Assembly (NCBI GenBank): GCA_020430005.1
Contig: JAGQKQ010000033.1
Span: forward strand, 1-12,425
DNA length: 12,425 nt
Reading direction: 5' to 3'
DNA from: Candidatus Omnitrophota bacterium
GTDB taxonomy: Bacteria; Omnitrophota; Gorgyraeia; Zapsychrales; Zapsychraceae
How positions within the stretch are numbered: the first letter of the stretch is position 1; each line of letters begins with the position of its first letter. The position numbers and the translations under genes are program-made. This document shows positions 1 through 7,516 of this stretch, in pieces. A model generated the notes under the pieces. The model saw only the letters and a list, made by a program, of their open reading frames with translations, was not told the DNA's origin and searched no databases.

Positions 1-30
1 CTATAAGTCTTCCGGATTTTATCGAAATAT

Positions 31-44
31 ATTTAGTACTAAAT
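31..44. promoter_or_regulatory. 14-bp perfect palindrome in the yebC leader
   Basis: The sequence atttagtactaaat equals its own reverse complement and lies 65 nt upstream of the yebC start, in the only non-coding stretch at the left end. An AT-rich block (21-44) includes a TATATT at 28-33 that could serve as a -10 element, but no convincing -35 lies upstream. A transcription-factor operator near the operon promoter is the simplest reading. A chance palindrome in AT-rich DNA is the alternative. Confidence 0.3.
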
Positions 45-94
45 TTAGTGGGAGATCAACCATAGAAGGTTGGGCTCGAAATTGTGATGGATTG

Positions 95-101
95 AAGGAG
101 G
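95..101 (+). promoter_or_regulatory. Strong Shine-Dalgarno of yebC
   Basis: AAGGAGG lies 7 nt before the ATG at 109. It is the best ribosome-binding site in the window and fixes the yebC start. Most downstream genes have no comparable site and appear to depend on translational coupling. Confidence 0.85.
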
Positions 102-108
102 AATTCAG

Positions 109-861
109 ATGTCAGGACATAGTAAATGGGCCAGTATTAAACATAAGAAAGCGGCGACAGATGCAAAAAGAGGCGCGGCTTTTACAAAAATGATTAAAGA
201 GATTACAGTCGTTGCGAAAAACGGCGGCGGGAATCCGGAGACGAACGCGGCATTACGCTCGGCCATTGACCGGGCCAAAGGCATTAATATGCCGATGAAA
301 AATATTGAAAACGCCATTAAAAAAGGGACGGGGGAGCTTCCGGGTGTTACTTATGAAGAAGTTTCGTTTGATGCGTATGGTCCTGGTGGTGTAGCCATGT
401 TGATTACCGGATTAACGGATAATAAAAACCGTACAACGGCGGAAATCCGGAATATCCTTTCCAAGAAAAATGGAAGTATGGCTGGTGCCGGAGCGACATC
501 ATTTTTGTTTAGCTCTAAAGGATTTATTTCCATCGAGAAAGATAAGGCTAGTGAAGACGACCTGCTGGAATTAATGGATGCCGGTGTAGAAGATATCAAT
601 TCTGATGGTAAAGAATATCATGAAGTGACATGCGCCATTACCGATCTTGAAAATGTTAAAAAAGCGTTGGCCGAAAAAAGTATCCCAACGGTTGCAGCGG
701 AACGGACGATGATTCCAAGTACCTATGTCAAAGTTACCGGTAACGATGCAAAAAATCTTCTGGCTTTAATGGAAGGTCTGGAAGATCACGAAGATGTTCA
801 AAACGTTTACGCGAATTTCGATATTCCTGACGAAGAAATGGATAAACTCTCGCAAGAATAA
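109..861 (+). CDS. yebC: YebC/PmpR family protein (TACO1 family)
   Basis: This 250-residue protein is full length for the YebC/PmpR family (about 240-250). It begins with the family signature MSGHSKWASIKHKKAATDAKRG and carries the central block AYGPGGVAMLI (residues 89-99), followed by TDNKNRTTAEIR and the glycine/alanine-rich GSMAGAGATSFLF. Members were long described as DNA-binding transcriptional regulators. More recent work on this family also links it to ribosomes and to translation of difficult stretches such as polyproline. The sequence cannot decide which role applies here. The start is fixed by the AAGGAGG at 95-101. It is the first gene of the run, and its TAA overlaps the ruvC ATG by one base. 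YebC next to ruvC is a widely conserved arrangement in bacteria. Confidence 0.95.
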   Translation: MSGHSKWASIKHKKAATDAKRGAAFTKMIKEITVVAKNGGGNPETNAALRSAIDRAKGINMPMKNIENAIKKGTGELPGVTYEEVSFDAYGPGGVAMLITGLTDNKNRTTAEIRNILSKKNGSMAGAGATSFLFSSKGFISIEKDKASEDDLLELMDAGVEDINSDGKEYHEVTCAITDLENVKKALAEKSIPTVAAERTMIPSTYVKVTGNDAKNLLALMEGLEDHEDVQNVYANFDIPDEEMDKLSQE

Positions 862-1343
862 TGAAAATACTTGGGATTGACCCTGGATTAAAGGCAACAG
901 GTTACGGCTTACTCGAATATAAACATAACAAAACCGTTTTAGTTGAGACCGGAACCATACATCCTAAGGTCAAAGATACGCTGGAAAAAAAGTTATTAAC
1001 CGTTTACCGGCAGCTACAGGATTTAATTAAAGAGCATAAACCGGAAACGCTTGTTCTTGAAAAAATTTACGCGCATTATAAGCATCCGGCTACGGCCAGT
1101 ATTTTAGGTCATACCCGGGGAGTGATTTGTTTGCTGTGTGCTCAATCCGGCATTTACTTGGCGGAACACAGTGTGAAACGTATTCGCAAAGCGGTTACAG
1201 GTAACGGCAATGCGAGTAAAGAACAGACCCGGCGAATGATAGCCAATGAGTTCGGCTTAAAGCCTGAGAAATTGACGCTGGATGCGAGCGACGCCATAGC
1301 CCTGGCGGCAGGATATCTACGGATTCATGGACGCCATTTATGA
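861..1343 (+). CDS. ruvC: Holliday junction resolvase RuvC
   Basis: RuvC is the endonuclease that cuts four-way recombination junctions symmetrically, acting with RuvAB. The 160-residue product has the RNase H-like fold signature: MKILGIDPGLKATGYG at the N-terminus with catalytic D7, the second acidic residue E67 in LVLEKIY, and the last pair D141 and D144 in LDASDAIALAAGY. All four metal-binding acids are therefore present. The length is at the short end of the family (about 160-175), so it is complete. Its ATG overlaps the yebC stop (TAATG), and no Shine-Dalgarno is visible, which suggests coupled translation. Its end overlaps ruvA by four bases. Confidence 0.95.
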   Translation: MKILGIDPGLKATGYGLLEYKHNKTVLVETGTIHPKVKDTLEKKLLTVYRQLQDLIKEHKPETLVLEKIYAHYKHPATASILGHTRGVICLLCAQSGIYLAEHSVKRIRKAVTGNGNASKEQTRRMIANEFGLKPEKLTLDASDAIALAAGYLRIHGRHL

Positions 1344-1969
1344 TTGTTAAAGTCTGCGGAAAGCTAGTTGAAAAGCGTGAACAGTCGGTCCTCATTGATG
1401 TTCAGGGATTGTGTTATGAAATCATTGTTCCGACATCGGTTTTGGCGCGTCTGGAATCGACGAAGAACGCTCAGGGTCATGTGGAGCTGGTGACGTATCA
1501 GTATTATCAGATGTCACCGGCCAGTGGTATTCCCATGATTATTGGTTTTATCAATGAAGTTGAGCGCGACTTTTTTTTACAGTTTATTAAAGTTTCGGGG
1601 ATTGGTCCGAGAGCGGCGGTGAAAGCCCTCAATCAACCGATCGCGGATATTACCCGGGCGATTGACAGTGGTGACGTTGCGTATTTGAAAACACTGCCGG
1701 GTATCGGGATGCAGAGGGCCAAAGAGGTCGTTGCCAAACTGCAGGGTAAAATCGGTAAATACGGTTTGATTCAGGATAAAGGTTCCATCGAACCAAAAGT
1801 TGCCTTTAAACCCGACTGGCAAGAAGAAGCGTTAAGTGTTCTTTTACAGCTTCAGTATAAAAAAGCCGAAGCCGAAGATATGATTAAAAAGGCCTTGGAA
1901 CGGTCGAAGGATATTAAAAATACAGAAGGTTTGTTAAACGAAATTTACAAACAAAGGATAAAAAGCTGA
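1340..1969 (+). CDS. ruvA: Holliday junction branch migration subunit RuvA
   Basis: RuvA forms the tetramer that holds a Holliday junction flat and loads the RuvB motor. The 209-residue product shows the three expected parts: an N-terminal OB-fold domain (about 1-63), two helix-hairpin-helix motifs (VSGIGPRAAVKAL at 85-97 and LPGIGMQRAKEVVAKL at 119-134), and a C-terminal RuvB-contacting helical domain (about 160-205) after a linker. The ATG lies inside the ruvC end (ATGA overlap). The usual partner ruvB does not follow; scpB does, so RuvB must be encoded elsewhere. A T8 run at 1571-1578 is in frame and does not disrupt the gene. Confidence 0.95.
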   Translation: MIVKVCGKLVEKREQSVLIDVQGLCYEIIVPTSVLARLESTKNAQGHVELVTYQYYQMSPASGIPMIIGFINEVERDFFLQFIKVSGIGPRAAVKALNQPIADITRAIDSGDVAYLKTLPGIGMQRAKEVVAKLQGKIGKYGLIQDKGSIEPKVAFKPDWQEEALSVLLQLQYKKAEAEDMIKKALERSKDIKNTEGLLNEIYKQRIKS

Positions 1970-2742
1970 TGACAGAAGAGAATATGAATTCATCCGGAAC
2001 TCATCAAGACGAAATTCTAAGCCATGTCAAAGGTGTTATTGAAGCCATCCTTTTTGTTAATGAACGTCCCGTAACGTTGGACGAAATCAAGAAAGTTCTT
2101 CCGACAGTAACGGGAGCCGAAATCAAAAAAGCCCTTAAAACGTTAATGGAAGAGCACGTCCTGCGGGAAAGTGGCGTTCAGATTGTGGAAATTGCCGGCG
2201 GTTATCAAATGCTGAGCAACCGTAAATATGCCGAATATATCCGATTGTTCTACAAAAAACGTCATAAAGAAAAATTGTCCAAGCCGGCGCTAGAAACGTT
2301 GGCTATTGTTGCGTATAAACAACCGGTGACTCGCGGCGATATCGAATTGATCCGCGGTGTTAATTCCGATGGCGTTATGTCGCACTTGATTGAAAAAGAA
2401 TTGATTAAAGTTGTCGGGAGAAAAGATATTCCGGGACGTCCGTTTTTACACGGGACTACAAAGCAATTCCTGGAATATTTTGGCTTAAAGTCTTTGGAAG
2501 ATTTGCCGAAATTGGAAGAATTTCCGATGCTCCAGGAAAGAGCAGAAGGCGTCGATGAGTATGATGACCTAGATGATGAAGAACGTATCCCGGAAGACGA
2601 AATTCCGATGAATTCGTTAGAAGCGATGAAACAGTCGGCGATTAAAGAAGCGCCGGATACGGAAAGTTCCAGCGAGTCGGCTGATTTGTCTAGCGAAGAG
2701 ATTGAAGAAACAAGTGAAGAGTTGGAAAGAAGAGAAGCCTGA
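1969..2742 (+). CDS. scpB: Segregation and condensation protein ScpB
   Basis: ScpB is the winged-helix (kite) subunit that dimerises on ScpA in the SMC-ScpAB condensin complex for chromosome compaction and segregation. The family core spans about residues 17-180 of 257, with the signature LSKPALETLAIVAYKQPVTR (103-122) followed by GDIELIRGVNSD, and GRKDIPGRPFLHGTTKQFLE (150-169). Residues about 187-257 form a low-complexity tail dominated by Glu, Asp and Ser (for example DEYDDLDDEE and SSEEIEETSEE). It is probably disordered and makes the protein longer than a minimal ScpB. scpA is not adjacent. The start overlaps the ruvA stop (TGATG) and the end overlaps pheA the same way. A weak AAAGGA precedes the start by about 11 nt. 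Confidence 0.93.
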   Translation: MTEENMNSSGTHQDEILSHVKGVIEAILFVNERPVTLDEIKKVLPTVTGAEIKKALKTLMEEHVLRESGVQIVEIAGGYQMLSNRKYAEYIRLFYKKRHKEKLSKPALETLAIVAYKQPVTRGDIELIRGVNSDGVMSHLIEKELIKVVGRKDIPGRPFLHGTTKQFLEYFGLKSLEDLPKLEEFPMLQERAEGVDEYDDLDDEERIPEDEIPMNSLEAMKQSAIKEAPDTESSSESADLSSEEIEETSEELERREA

Positions 2743-3803
2743 TGAGTTTATCCGATTATCGAAAAAAAATTGATACGATCGATAAAAAGATCACACAGCT
2801 TTTAAATGACAGGGCAAAGCTGAGTATGTCGATTGGTGAGACAAAGAAACAAACCAATACGGGTATTTATGCGCCGGATCGTGAGAAAGAAGTTTTCGAT
2901 AAAATCAAAAAACTGAATAAAGGACCTTTGACAGCCGAAGCGTTTGAGTCGATTTATCGTGAAATTATGTCCAGTTCCATCGCGCTCGAAAAGAAAGTGC
3001 AAATTGCGTATCTTGGCACCGAAGGGTCTTTCACACATATGGCGGCGAACAAGAAATTCGGTTCGCAGTTAGACTATGTTTCATGCGGAAGTATTCCGGA
3101 GATTTTTCAGAAAATTGAAAAAGGCCAATGTGATTATGGTGTTGTTCCTATTGAAAATTCCGTAGAGGGAGCTGTAACGCATACCTTTGATCTTCTTGTT
3201 GATTCTGAACTCAAAATATGTTCGCAAATTATGGTTAAGGTTTCTCATAATTTGCTTTCGAAGTCGAATATGGCGGATATTAAATATGTTTATTCGCATC
3301 CGCAGGTATTTGGTCAGTGCCGTAATTGGCTGGCGCAGAATATGCCCAATGTCGGGCAGATTTGGGTTACATCCACAACCGAGGCGGCTCAAAAGGCAGA
3401 AAAGCAAAAATTTGCCGCGGCGATTGCGTCATCCTTGGCAGCAAAAGTCTATAATGTGCCGATTCTGGAAAAAAATATTCAGGATGTCGCGCATAATCAG
3501 ACACGCTTTCTTGTGATCTCAATGCAGGATGTTCCGCCGACAGGAAAAGATAGAACATCGATATTATTTTCGATTAAAGATAAAGTCGGTGCGTTACACG
3601 CGATGCTGACACCGTTTTTTAAAAATAAGATTAATTTAACAAAGATTGAATCCCGTCCATCGAAAAAACGGGCCTGGGATTATTATTTCTTTGTCGATTT
3701 TGAAGGCCACCGAGAAGATGCCAAGGTTAAAAAGGCTTTGGATCAGCTTGAGGGAATGTGTAAATATTTGAAAGTTGTGGGTTCTTACCCTGTTCGCGAA
3801 TGA
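2742..3803 (+). CDS. pheA: Bifunctional chorismate mutase/prephenate dehydratase (P-protein)
   Basis: The enzyme converts chorismate to prephenate and prephenate to phenylpyruvate, the committed steps to phenylalanine. Three domains are visible in 353 residues. An AroQ-type chorismate mutase (about 1-85) has R7, the IYAPDRE block and IYREIMSSSI. The prephenate dehydratase (about 87-262) has YLGTEGSFTH (90-99), YGVVPIENSVEGAV (132-145), SHPQ (185-188) and the catalytic NQTRF (252-256). A C-terminal ACT domain (about 271-350) has GALHAML and ESRP, the motifs linked to phenylalanine binding in this family, so feedback inhibition is expected. It is complete for a P-protein. It overlaps scpB by one base and hisC by four. 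An A8 run at 2762-2769 lies near the start, in frame. Confidence 0.96.
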   Translation: MSLSDYRKKIDTIDKKITQLLNDRAKLSMSIGETKKQTNTGIYAPDREKEVFDKIKKLNKGPLTAEAFESIYREIMSSSIALEKKVQIAYLGTEGSFTHMAANKKFGSQLDYVSCGSIPEIFQKIEKGQCDYGVVPIENSVEGAVTHTFDLLVDSELKICSQIMVKVSHNLLSKSNMADIKYVYSHPQVFGQCRNWLAQNMPNVGQIWVTSTTEAAQKAEKQKFAAAIASSLAAKVYNVPILEKNIQDVAHNQTRFLVISMQDVPPTGKDRTSILFSIKDKVGALHAMLTPFFKNKINLTKIESRPSKKRAWDYYFFVDFEGHREDAKVKKALDQLEGMCKYLKVVGSYPVRE

Positions 3804-4885
3804 AACGTTCTGTTAATAAAACGATCTTAAACGTTAAGCCGTATGTTCCGGGAAAGCCGATTGAAGAAGTCAAAAGGGAACTGGGGTTAAGAAAAGTCAT
3901 TAAACTGGCTTCCAATGAAAATCCTTACACTCCTTCTGCAAAAGTTCTCAAGGCCATTGAAAAGGCGGCATTAGACCTTAATCGATATCCGGATGGGGAC
4001 TGTTACTATCTCCGTCAGGAATTATCAAAACGATTAGGTGTTGGCCCAAGGCAATTCATTTTCGGTAATGGTTCGGATGAATTAATTGTTTTTGCTATTC
4101 GGGCGTTTGTCGATAAAGAAGATGAAGTGATTATCGCCAAGCCATCTTTTTTGATTTACGAAATCGCTTCCCAAATTGCCGGGGCGAAAATCAAAGCCGT
4201 TCCCTTAAAAGGATTTCGTTATGATTTAGACGGTATGAAAGCGGCTGTAACGGACCGGACGAAAGTCGTGTTTTTGGGAAATCCCGATAATCCATCGGGA
4301 CAGTATTTTACCCGGGCGGATATTGAAGGTTTCATGAAAGGTTTGTCCAAGGACATTCTGGTTTTTATTGATGAAGCCTATTTTGAATACGTTGATGCCA
4401 AAGATTATGTCGACTCGATCGCTCTTTTGAAAAAGTACAGCAACATGATTGTAACCAGGACATTCTCGAAAATGTACGGTTTGGCCGGATTGCGCATCGG
4501 CTACGGGATAGCGTCTGAAGAAGTGGTTGACTATATGAACAGGGTCAGGGAGCCTTTTAATGTCAATTCTTTGGCTCAGGCGGCAGCGTTGGCGTGTTTA
4601 AAAGATCAGGCACACTATCGAAAGGTCGCCCGGGACGTAAAAAAACAGCGGGATGTTATTTATCAGGGCGTCCGGAAGCTGGGGCTTGAAGTCCAAGAAA
4701 GCTGTACGAATTTTATTTTGATTGATGTTAAGACGAACGCGTCGTCTGTAACGAAAAAATTATTGCAAAAAGGAATCATCGTCCGTGATATGAGTTTCTG
4801 GGGATTGGACCGGTATATCCGCGTTTCCATCGGCACGGAGAAAGAAAATCGACAATTACTAAGCACGTTGGAGGAAGTTTTATGA
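3800..4885 (+). CDS. hisC: HisC-family PLP aminotransferase (histidinol-phosphate or aromatic)
   Basis: This is a 361-residue fold-type I aminotransferase of the histidinol-phosphate aminotransferase family. Visible landmarks are ASNENPYTPS (37-46), NGSDELI (90-96), FLGNPDNPSG (158-167), FIDEAYFEY (189-197) with the PLP-contacting Asp191 and Tyr194, the Schiff-base Lys224 in TRTFSKMYGLAGLRIGYG, and Arg341 in YIRVSIGT for the substrate carboxylate. HisC proteins often also transaminate phenylpyruvate, 4-hydroxyphenylpyruvate or prephenate. Placed between pheA and aroF and just upstream of tyrA, this copy very likely supplies the last or penultimate step of Phe/Tyr synthesis, and may also or instead serve histidine synthesis. 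No other histidine gene is present in the window. The start overlaps pheA (ATGA). Confidence 0.9.
   Translation: MKRSVNKTILNVKPYVPGKPIEEVKRELGLRKVIKLASNENPYTPSAKVLKAIEKAALDLNRYPDGDCYYLRQELSKRLGVGPRQFIFGNGSDELIVFAIRAFVDKEDEVIIAKPSFLIYEIASQIAGAKIKAVPLKGFRYDLDGMKAAVTDRTKVVFLGNPDNPSGQYFTRADIEGFMKGLSKDILVFIDEAYFEYVDAKDYVDSIALLKKYSNMIVTRTFSKMYGLAGLRIGYGIASEEVVDYMNRVREPFNVNSLAQAAALACLKDQAHYRKVARDVKKQRDVIYQGVRKLGLEVQESCTNFILIDVKTNASSVTKKLLQKGIIVRDMSFWGLDRYIRVSIGTEKENRQLLSTLEEVL
4870..4874 (+). promoter_or_regulatory. Strong internal Shine-Dalgarno of aroF
   Basis: GGAGG sits 7 nt before the aroF ATG at 4882, inside the 3' end of hisC. It is one of the few strong ribosome sites within the gene run, so DAHP synthase can be translated independently of the preceding genes. 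This fits an enzyme that gates carbon entry into the pathway. Confidence 0.7.
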
Positions 4886-5901
4886 TAGTTATATTAAGAT
4901 CAGATGCCACGGAAGAACAAATTCAGCATATTGTGGAAAAAGCCGAAGGATTAGGGTTAAGTGCGAATATATCTCGCGGTGTTGAGAAAACAGTTATTGG
5001 TTTAATCGGCCCGGAAGATGTATTGCGTGTTACACCGTTGGAAGTTTTTCCCGGGGTTGAGCAGGTCATCCCTGTTTTAGCGCCGTACCGTTTGGTGTCT
5101 AGAGAGTTTAAACAAGAAAATACGATCATTAAAGTGACAGATAAGGTTAGCATTGGTGGTGAAAAGATTGCTGTGATGTCAGGACCCTGTTCAATTGAAA
5201 GCGCTGAAGGAATGCGCAGTATCGCAAAAGTCGTTAAAGATGCAGGGGCTAATATTCTAAGAGGAGGCGCTTTTAAGCCCAGAACCTCCCCGTATGATTT
5301 TCAAGGGCTTGGAGAGGAAGGATTAAAATATTTAAAAGAGGCAGGAGAAGAGTATGGTCTGGCTACCATTACAGAAGTTATGGATTCTCGTGATATAGAA
5401 CTGATCTGCAAATATGTGGACATCTTGCAAGTCGGAGCGCGGAATATGCAAAACTTTTCTCTGCTGAAGGAATTAGGAAAAACTAAGAAACCTGTTATGT
5501 TAAAACGAGGAATTAGCGCGACTATTAAAGAATGGTTAATGTCAGCGGAATATTTGTTAGCGAATGGAAATTTTGATGTCATGCTATGTGAGCGTGGAAT
5601 CCGTACATTTGAAACGGCAACTCGAAACACGTTGGATATTAATGCAGTCGGTGTTGTTAAACATTTATCTCATCTTCCTGTGATTGTTGATCCAAGTCAC
5701 GGTACAGGAAAATGGGGACTGGTCGGTGGTTCTGCCAAGGCAGGAATTGCCGCCGGTTGTGACGGTTTAATGATCGAAGTGCACGAAAAGCCTGAAGAGG
5801 CTCTTTCCGACGGTCCGCAGTCGCTTATTCCTGAGAAATTCAGTGCGTTGATGAAAGAGTTAGATAAAATCGCCGTAGCTGTGTCTCGAAAACTACTATA
5901 A
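4882..5901 (+). CDS. aroF: 3-deoxy-7-phosphoheptulonate (DAHP) synthase, type I-beta with regulatory domain
   Basis: The enzyme condenses phosphoenolpyruvate and erythrose 4-phosphate, the first step of the shikimate pathway. The N-terminal 75 or so residues form a ferredoxin-like domain (MIVILRSDATEEQ... VIPVLAPYRL), as in Thermotoga-type DAHP synthases, where it mediates Tyr/Phe feedback. The TIM-barrel core follows, with MSGPCSIES (99-107), RGGAFKPRTSPYDFQG (127-142), ITEVMD, LQVGARNMQN, VMLKRG and IVDPSHGTG. The expected metal ligands are present: Cys103, His273, Glu299 and Asp310. The length of 339 residues is typical for this subclass. The start overlaps hisC by four bases and has a good GGAGG. 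Position between hisC and tyrA places it in the Phe/Tyr branch. The symbol aroF is used generically; aroG or aroA(G) is used in some genomes. Confidence 0.95.
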   Translation: MIVILRSDATEEQIQHIVEKAEGLGLSANISRGVEKTVIGLIGPEDVLRVTPLEVFPGVEQVIPVLAPYRLVSREFKQENTIIKVTDKVSIGGEKIAVMSGPCSIESAEGMRSIAKVVKDAGANILRGGAFKPRTSPYDFQGLGEEGLKYLKEAGEEYGLATITEVMDSRDIELICKYVDILQVGARNMQNFSLLKELGKTKKPVMLKRGISATIKEWLMSAEYLLANGNFDVMLCERGIRTFETATRNTLDINAVGVVKHLSHLPVIVDPSHGTGKWGLVGGSAKAGIAAGCDGLMIEVHEKPEEALSDGPQSLIPEKFSALMKELDKIAVAVSRKLL

Positions 5902-5908
5902 GTGATCT

Positions 5909-6772
5909 ATGATATTAAATCCTCATATGTTTAAGAGGGTGACAATTATTGGTGTCGGCTTAATGGGCGGTTCTTTAGGTATGGCCTTAAAGAAAAAGAA
6001 AATCGCCCGTGAAGTGATTGGTGTGTCGCAGAAGCATTCGACGATTGCCGAAGCGATTAAATGTAAAGCGATTGACCGCGGTTTTACCGATCCTGTGAAG
6101 GCGGTTAAAAACGCGGATTTAATTGTTTTGGCCGCACCTGTTGAAACAATTGTTCGCCTTTTTCCTGTTATCAGTAGTCATGTCAAAAGAAGTTGTATCA
6201 TTACAGATTTAGGCAGCGCCAAGGCCGAGATTGTGGATGCCGCCGAAAAAAATCTGCCTAACGCGAATATGTTTGTCGGGTCGCATCCGATGACCGGTTC
6301 GGACAAAAGAGGGATCTCTAATGCTATTGAAGATCTGTATGAAAACAGTTATTGCATTATGACCCCGACTAGAGATACCAACGAATCTGTAAAAAACAAA
6401 ATCAAGAATCTCTGGTTCAAACTGGGTGCCAAAGTAAAGTTTTTAGCGCCGGAAGAACACGATGAAATTCTGGCCTATATCAGCCATCTTCCGCATTTGG
6501 TAGCTTACGCGTTGATGGAAACGATTCCGGAAAAAGTTCTGGATTATTCTTCACAAGGACTAAAGGACACAACTCGTATTGCCGGGTCTTCTCCGGAATT
6601 ATGGAACGATATTTGTGTGGCCAATTCCAAGAATCTTGTCAAAGCGCTTGATGAATTTGTGCGACGGCTTAATGCGCTGCGTCAGGCGATTGTCCAGGAT
6701 GATCAGAAAAGTTTAACGGAACACTTTACCGTTGCCAAGACAAAGCGTGATGCTATCCAGCCGAAAAAATAA
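5909..6772 (+). CDS. tyrA: Prephenate (or arogenate) dehydrogenase TyrA
   Basis: An NAD(P)-dependent oxidative decarboxylase making 4-hydroxyphenylpyruvate or tyrosine. The 287-residue product has the dinucleotide-binding GVGLMGGSLG (15-24), DLGSAKAEIVD (100-110), VGSHPMTGSDKRG (123-135) with the conserved His126, the helical-domain block AYISHLPHLVAYAL (189-202), and DTTRIAGSSPELW (220-232). There is no C-terminal ACT domain, so direct tyrosine feedback of the ACT type is not evident. The ATG at 5909, 7 nt after aroF, is used here. An in-frame ATG at 5927 would give a start (MFKRVTIIG) closer to family norms, and neither has a clear Shine-Dalgarno. Substrate preference (prephenate versus arogenate) cannot be read from the sequence. 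Confidence 0.93.
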   Translation: MILNPHMFKRVTIIGVGLMGGSLGMALKKKKIAREVIGVSQKHSTIAEAIKCKAIDRGFTDPVKAVKNADLIVLAAPVETIVRLFPVISSHVKRSCIITDLGSAKAEIVDAAEKNLPNANMFVGSHPMTGSDKRGISNAIEDLYENSYCIMTPTRDTNESVKNKIKNLWFKLGAKVKFLAPEEHDEILAYISHLPHLVAYALMETIPEKVLDYSSQGLKDTTRIAGSSPELWNDICVANSKNLVKALDEFVRRLNALRQAIVQDDQKSLTEHFTVAKTKRDAIQPKK

Positions 6773-6776
6773 TAGG

Positions 6777-7436
6777 ATGTCTGCTATTACGATTGATGGA
6801 CCAGCCGGTGCCGGCAAAAGCACAGTTGCCAAGGCCCTGGCGAAGGAACTGAGCTTCTTTTATCTGGATACAGGAGCCATGTACCGTGCGTTGACATTAA
6901 AAGCCATGCGTGCGGGGCTGGATTTGAATGACGAAGAGAGTCTTGTTGCGCTGGCTAAAGAGACCACGTTTGATTTTAAAGGAACAGCAGCCGCCCCGGT
7001 GATTACTCTGGACGGGAAGGATGTGGGAGACGATATCCGTACACCGGAGGTTACCAATAATACCTATTACATCGCCCGGATTCCCGCTTTAAGAGCCGTT
7101 GTTGTTGAGGCCCAGCAGCAAATCGGACAAATGCGGGATATTGTTATTGAAGGGCGGGATACCGGTACAGTCGTTTTTCCTGAAGCGGACGTAAAATTCT
7201 TTCTGGACGCAAAATTAGAAGCGCGTTCACACCGTCGGGCAAAAGATTTAAAAGAAGCCGGGCGGTCTGTTGATATTAAAAACTTAAAAAATGAAATTCA
7301 ACAGCGGGATCACAGCGATCAAACGCGGGATACAGGGGCTTTAAAAAAAGCGGATGACGCTATATATATTGACTCGACTGACTTGACGCCGGAGCAAACG
7401 GTTGAAGTTATGTTGACGTATATTAAAAATTATTAA
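6777..7436 (+). CDS. cmk: Cytidylate kinase
   Basis: CMP kinase phosphorylates CMP and dCMP with ATP, feeding nucleic acid and phospholipid (CDP-lipid) synthesis. The 219-residue product has the P-loop GPAGAGKST (8-16), the CMP-site block DTGAMYRALT (31-40), IEGRDTGTVVFP (124-135), and the lid/core region with RRAKDL and RDHSDQTRDTGALKKADDAIYIDS (177-200). The ATG at 6777 was chosen because the protein then begins MSAITIDGPAGAGKST, as in the family. A further upstream ATG at 6732 would add 15 unrelated residues and overlap tyrA by 41 nt. In many bacteria aroA lies between tyrA and cmk; here only 4 nt separate the two genes. No Shine-Dalgarno is visible. Confidence 0.94.
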   Translation: MSAITIDGPAGAGKSTVAKALAKELSFFYLDTGAMYRALTLKAMRAGLDLNDEESLVALAKETTFDFKGTAAAPVITLDGKDVGDDIRTPEVTNNTYYIARIPALRAVVVEAQQQIGQMRDIVIEGRDTGTVVFPEADVKFFLDAKLEARSHRRAKDLKEAGRSVDIKNLKNEIQQRDHSDQTRDTGALKKADDAIYIDSTDLTPEQTVEVMLTYIKNY

Positions 7437-7508
7437 GGAACTCCAGAGTTCCAGTCCCCAGAGACCCAGTAGTTGCTAGATAGTTCTGGAGCTCCGGGAT
7501 TCTGGGTC
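7437..7508 (+). repeat. Structured inverted-repeat element with possible pseudoknot before lepA
   Basis: The gap between cmk and lepA is nearly filled by interlocking inverted repeats. ggaactccaga (7437-7447) pairs with tctggagctcc (7485-7495), 10 of 11 bases. gacccag (7463-7469) pairs perfectly with ctgggtc (7502-7508), so the two stems would cross as in an H-type pseudoknot. A competing local hairpin is ggaact/agttcc at 7437-7452. CCAG occurs four times at 7-8 nt spacing (7443, 7451, 7458, 7466), answered by CTGG at 7486 and 7502. There is no T run, so this is not a simple intrinsic terminator. Either a REP/MITE-like repeat or a cis-acting RNA leader of lepA would fit. It matches no RNA family I recognise. 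Confidence 0.55.
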
Positions 7509-7516
7509 ACATCATA

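Noticed and set aside
1571..1578. T8 run in ruvA (and an A8 run at 2762-2769 in pheA) as phase-variation sites
   Set aside because: Both runs are short, in frame, and in housekeeping genes; nothing else suggests slippage.
6732..6776. Earlier ATG for cmk overlapping tyrA by 41 nt
   Set aside because: The extra 15 residues have no family support; the ATG at 6777 begins exactly at the conserved MSAITIDGPAGAGKS start.
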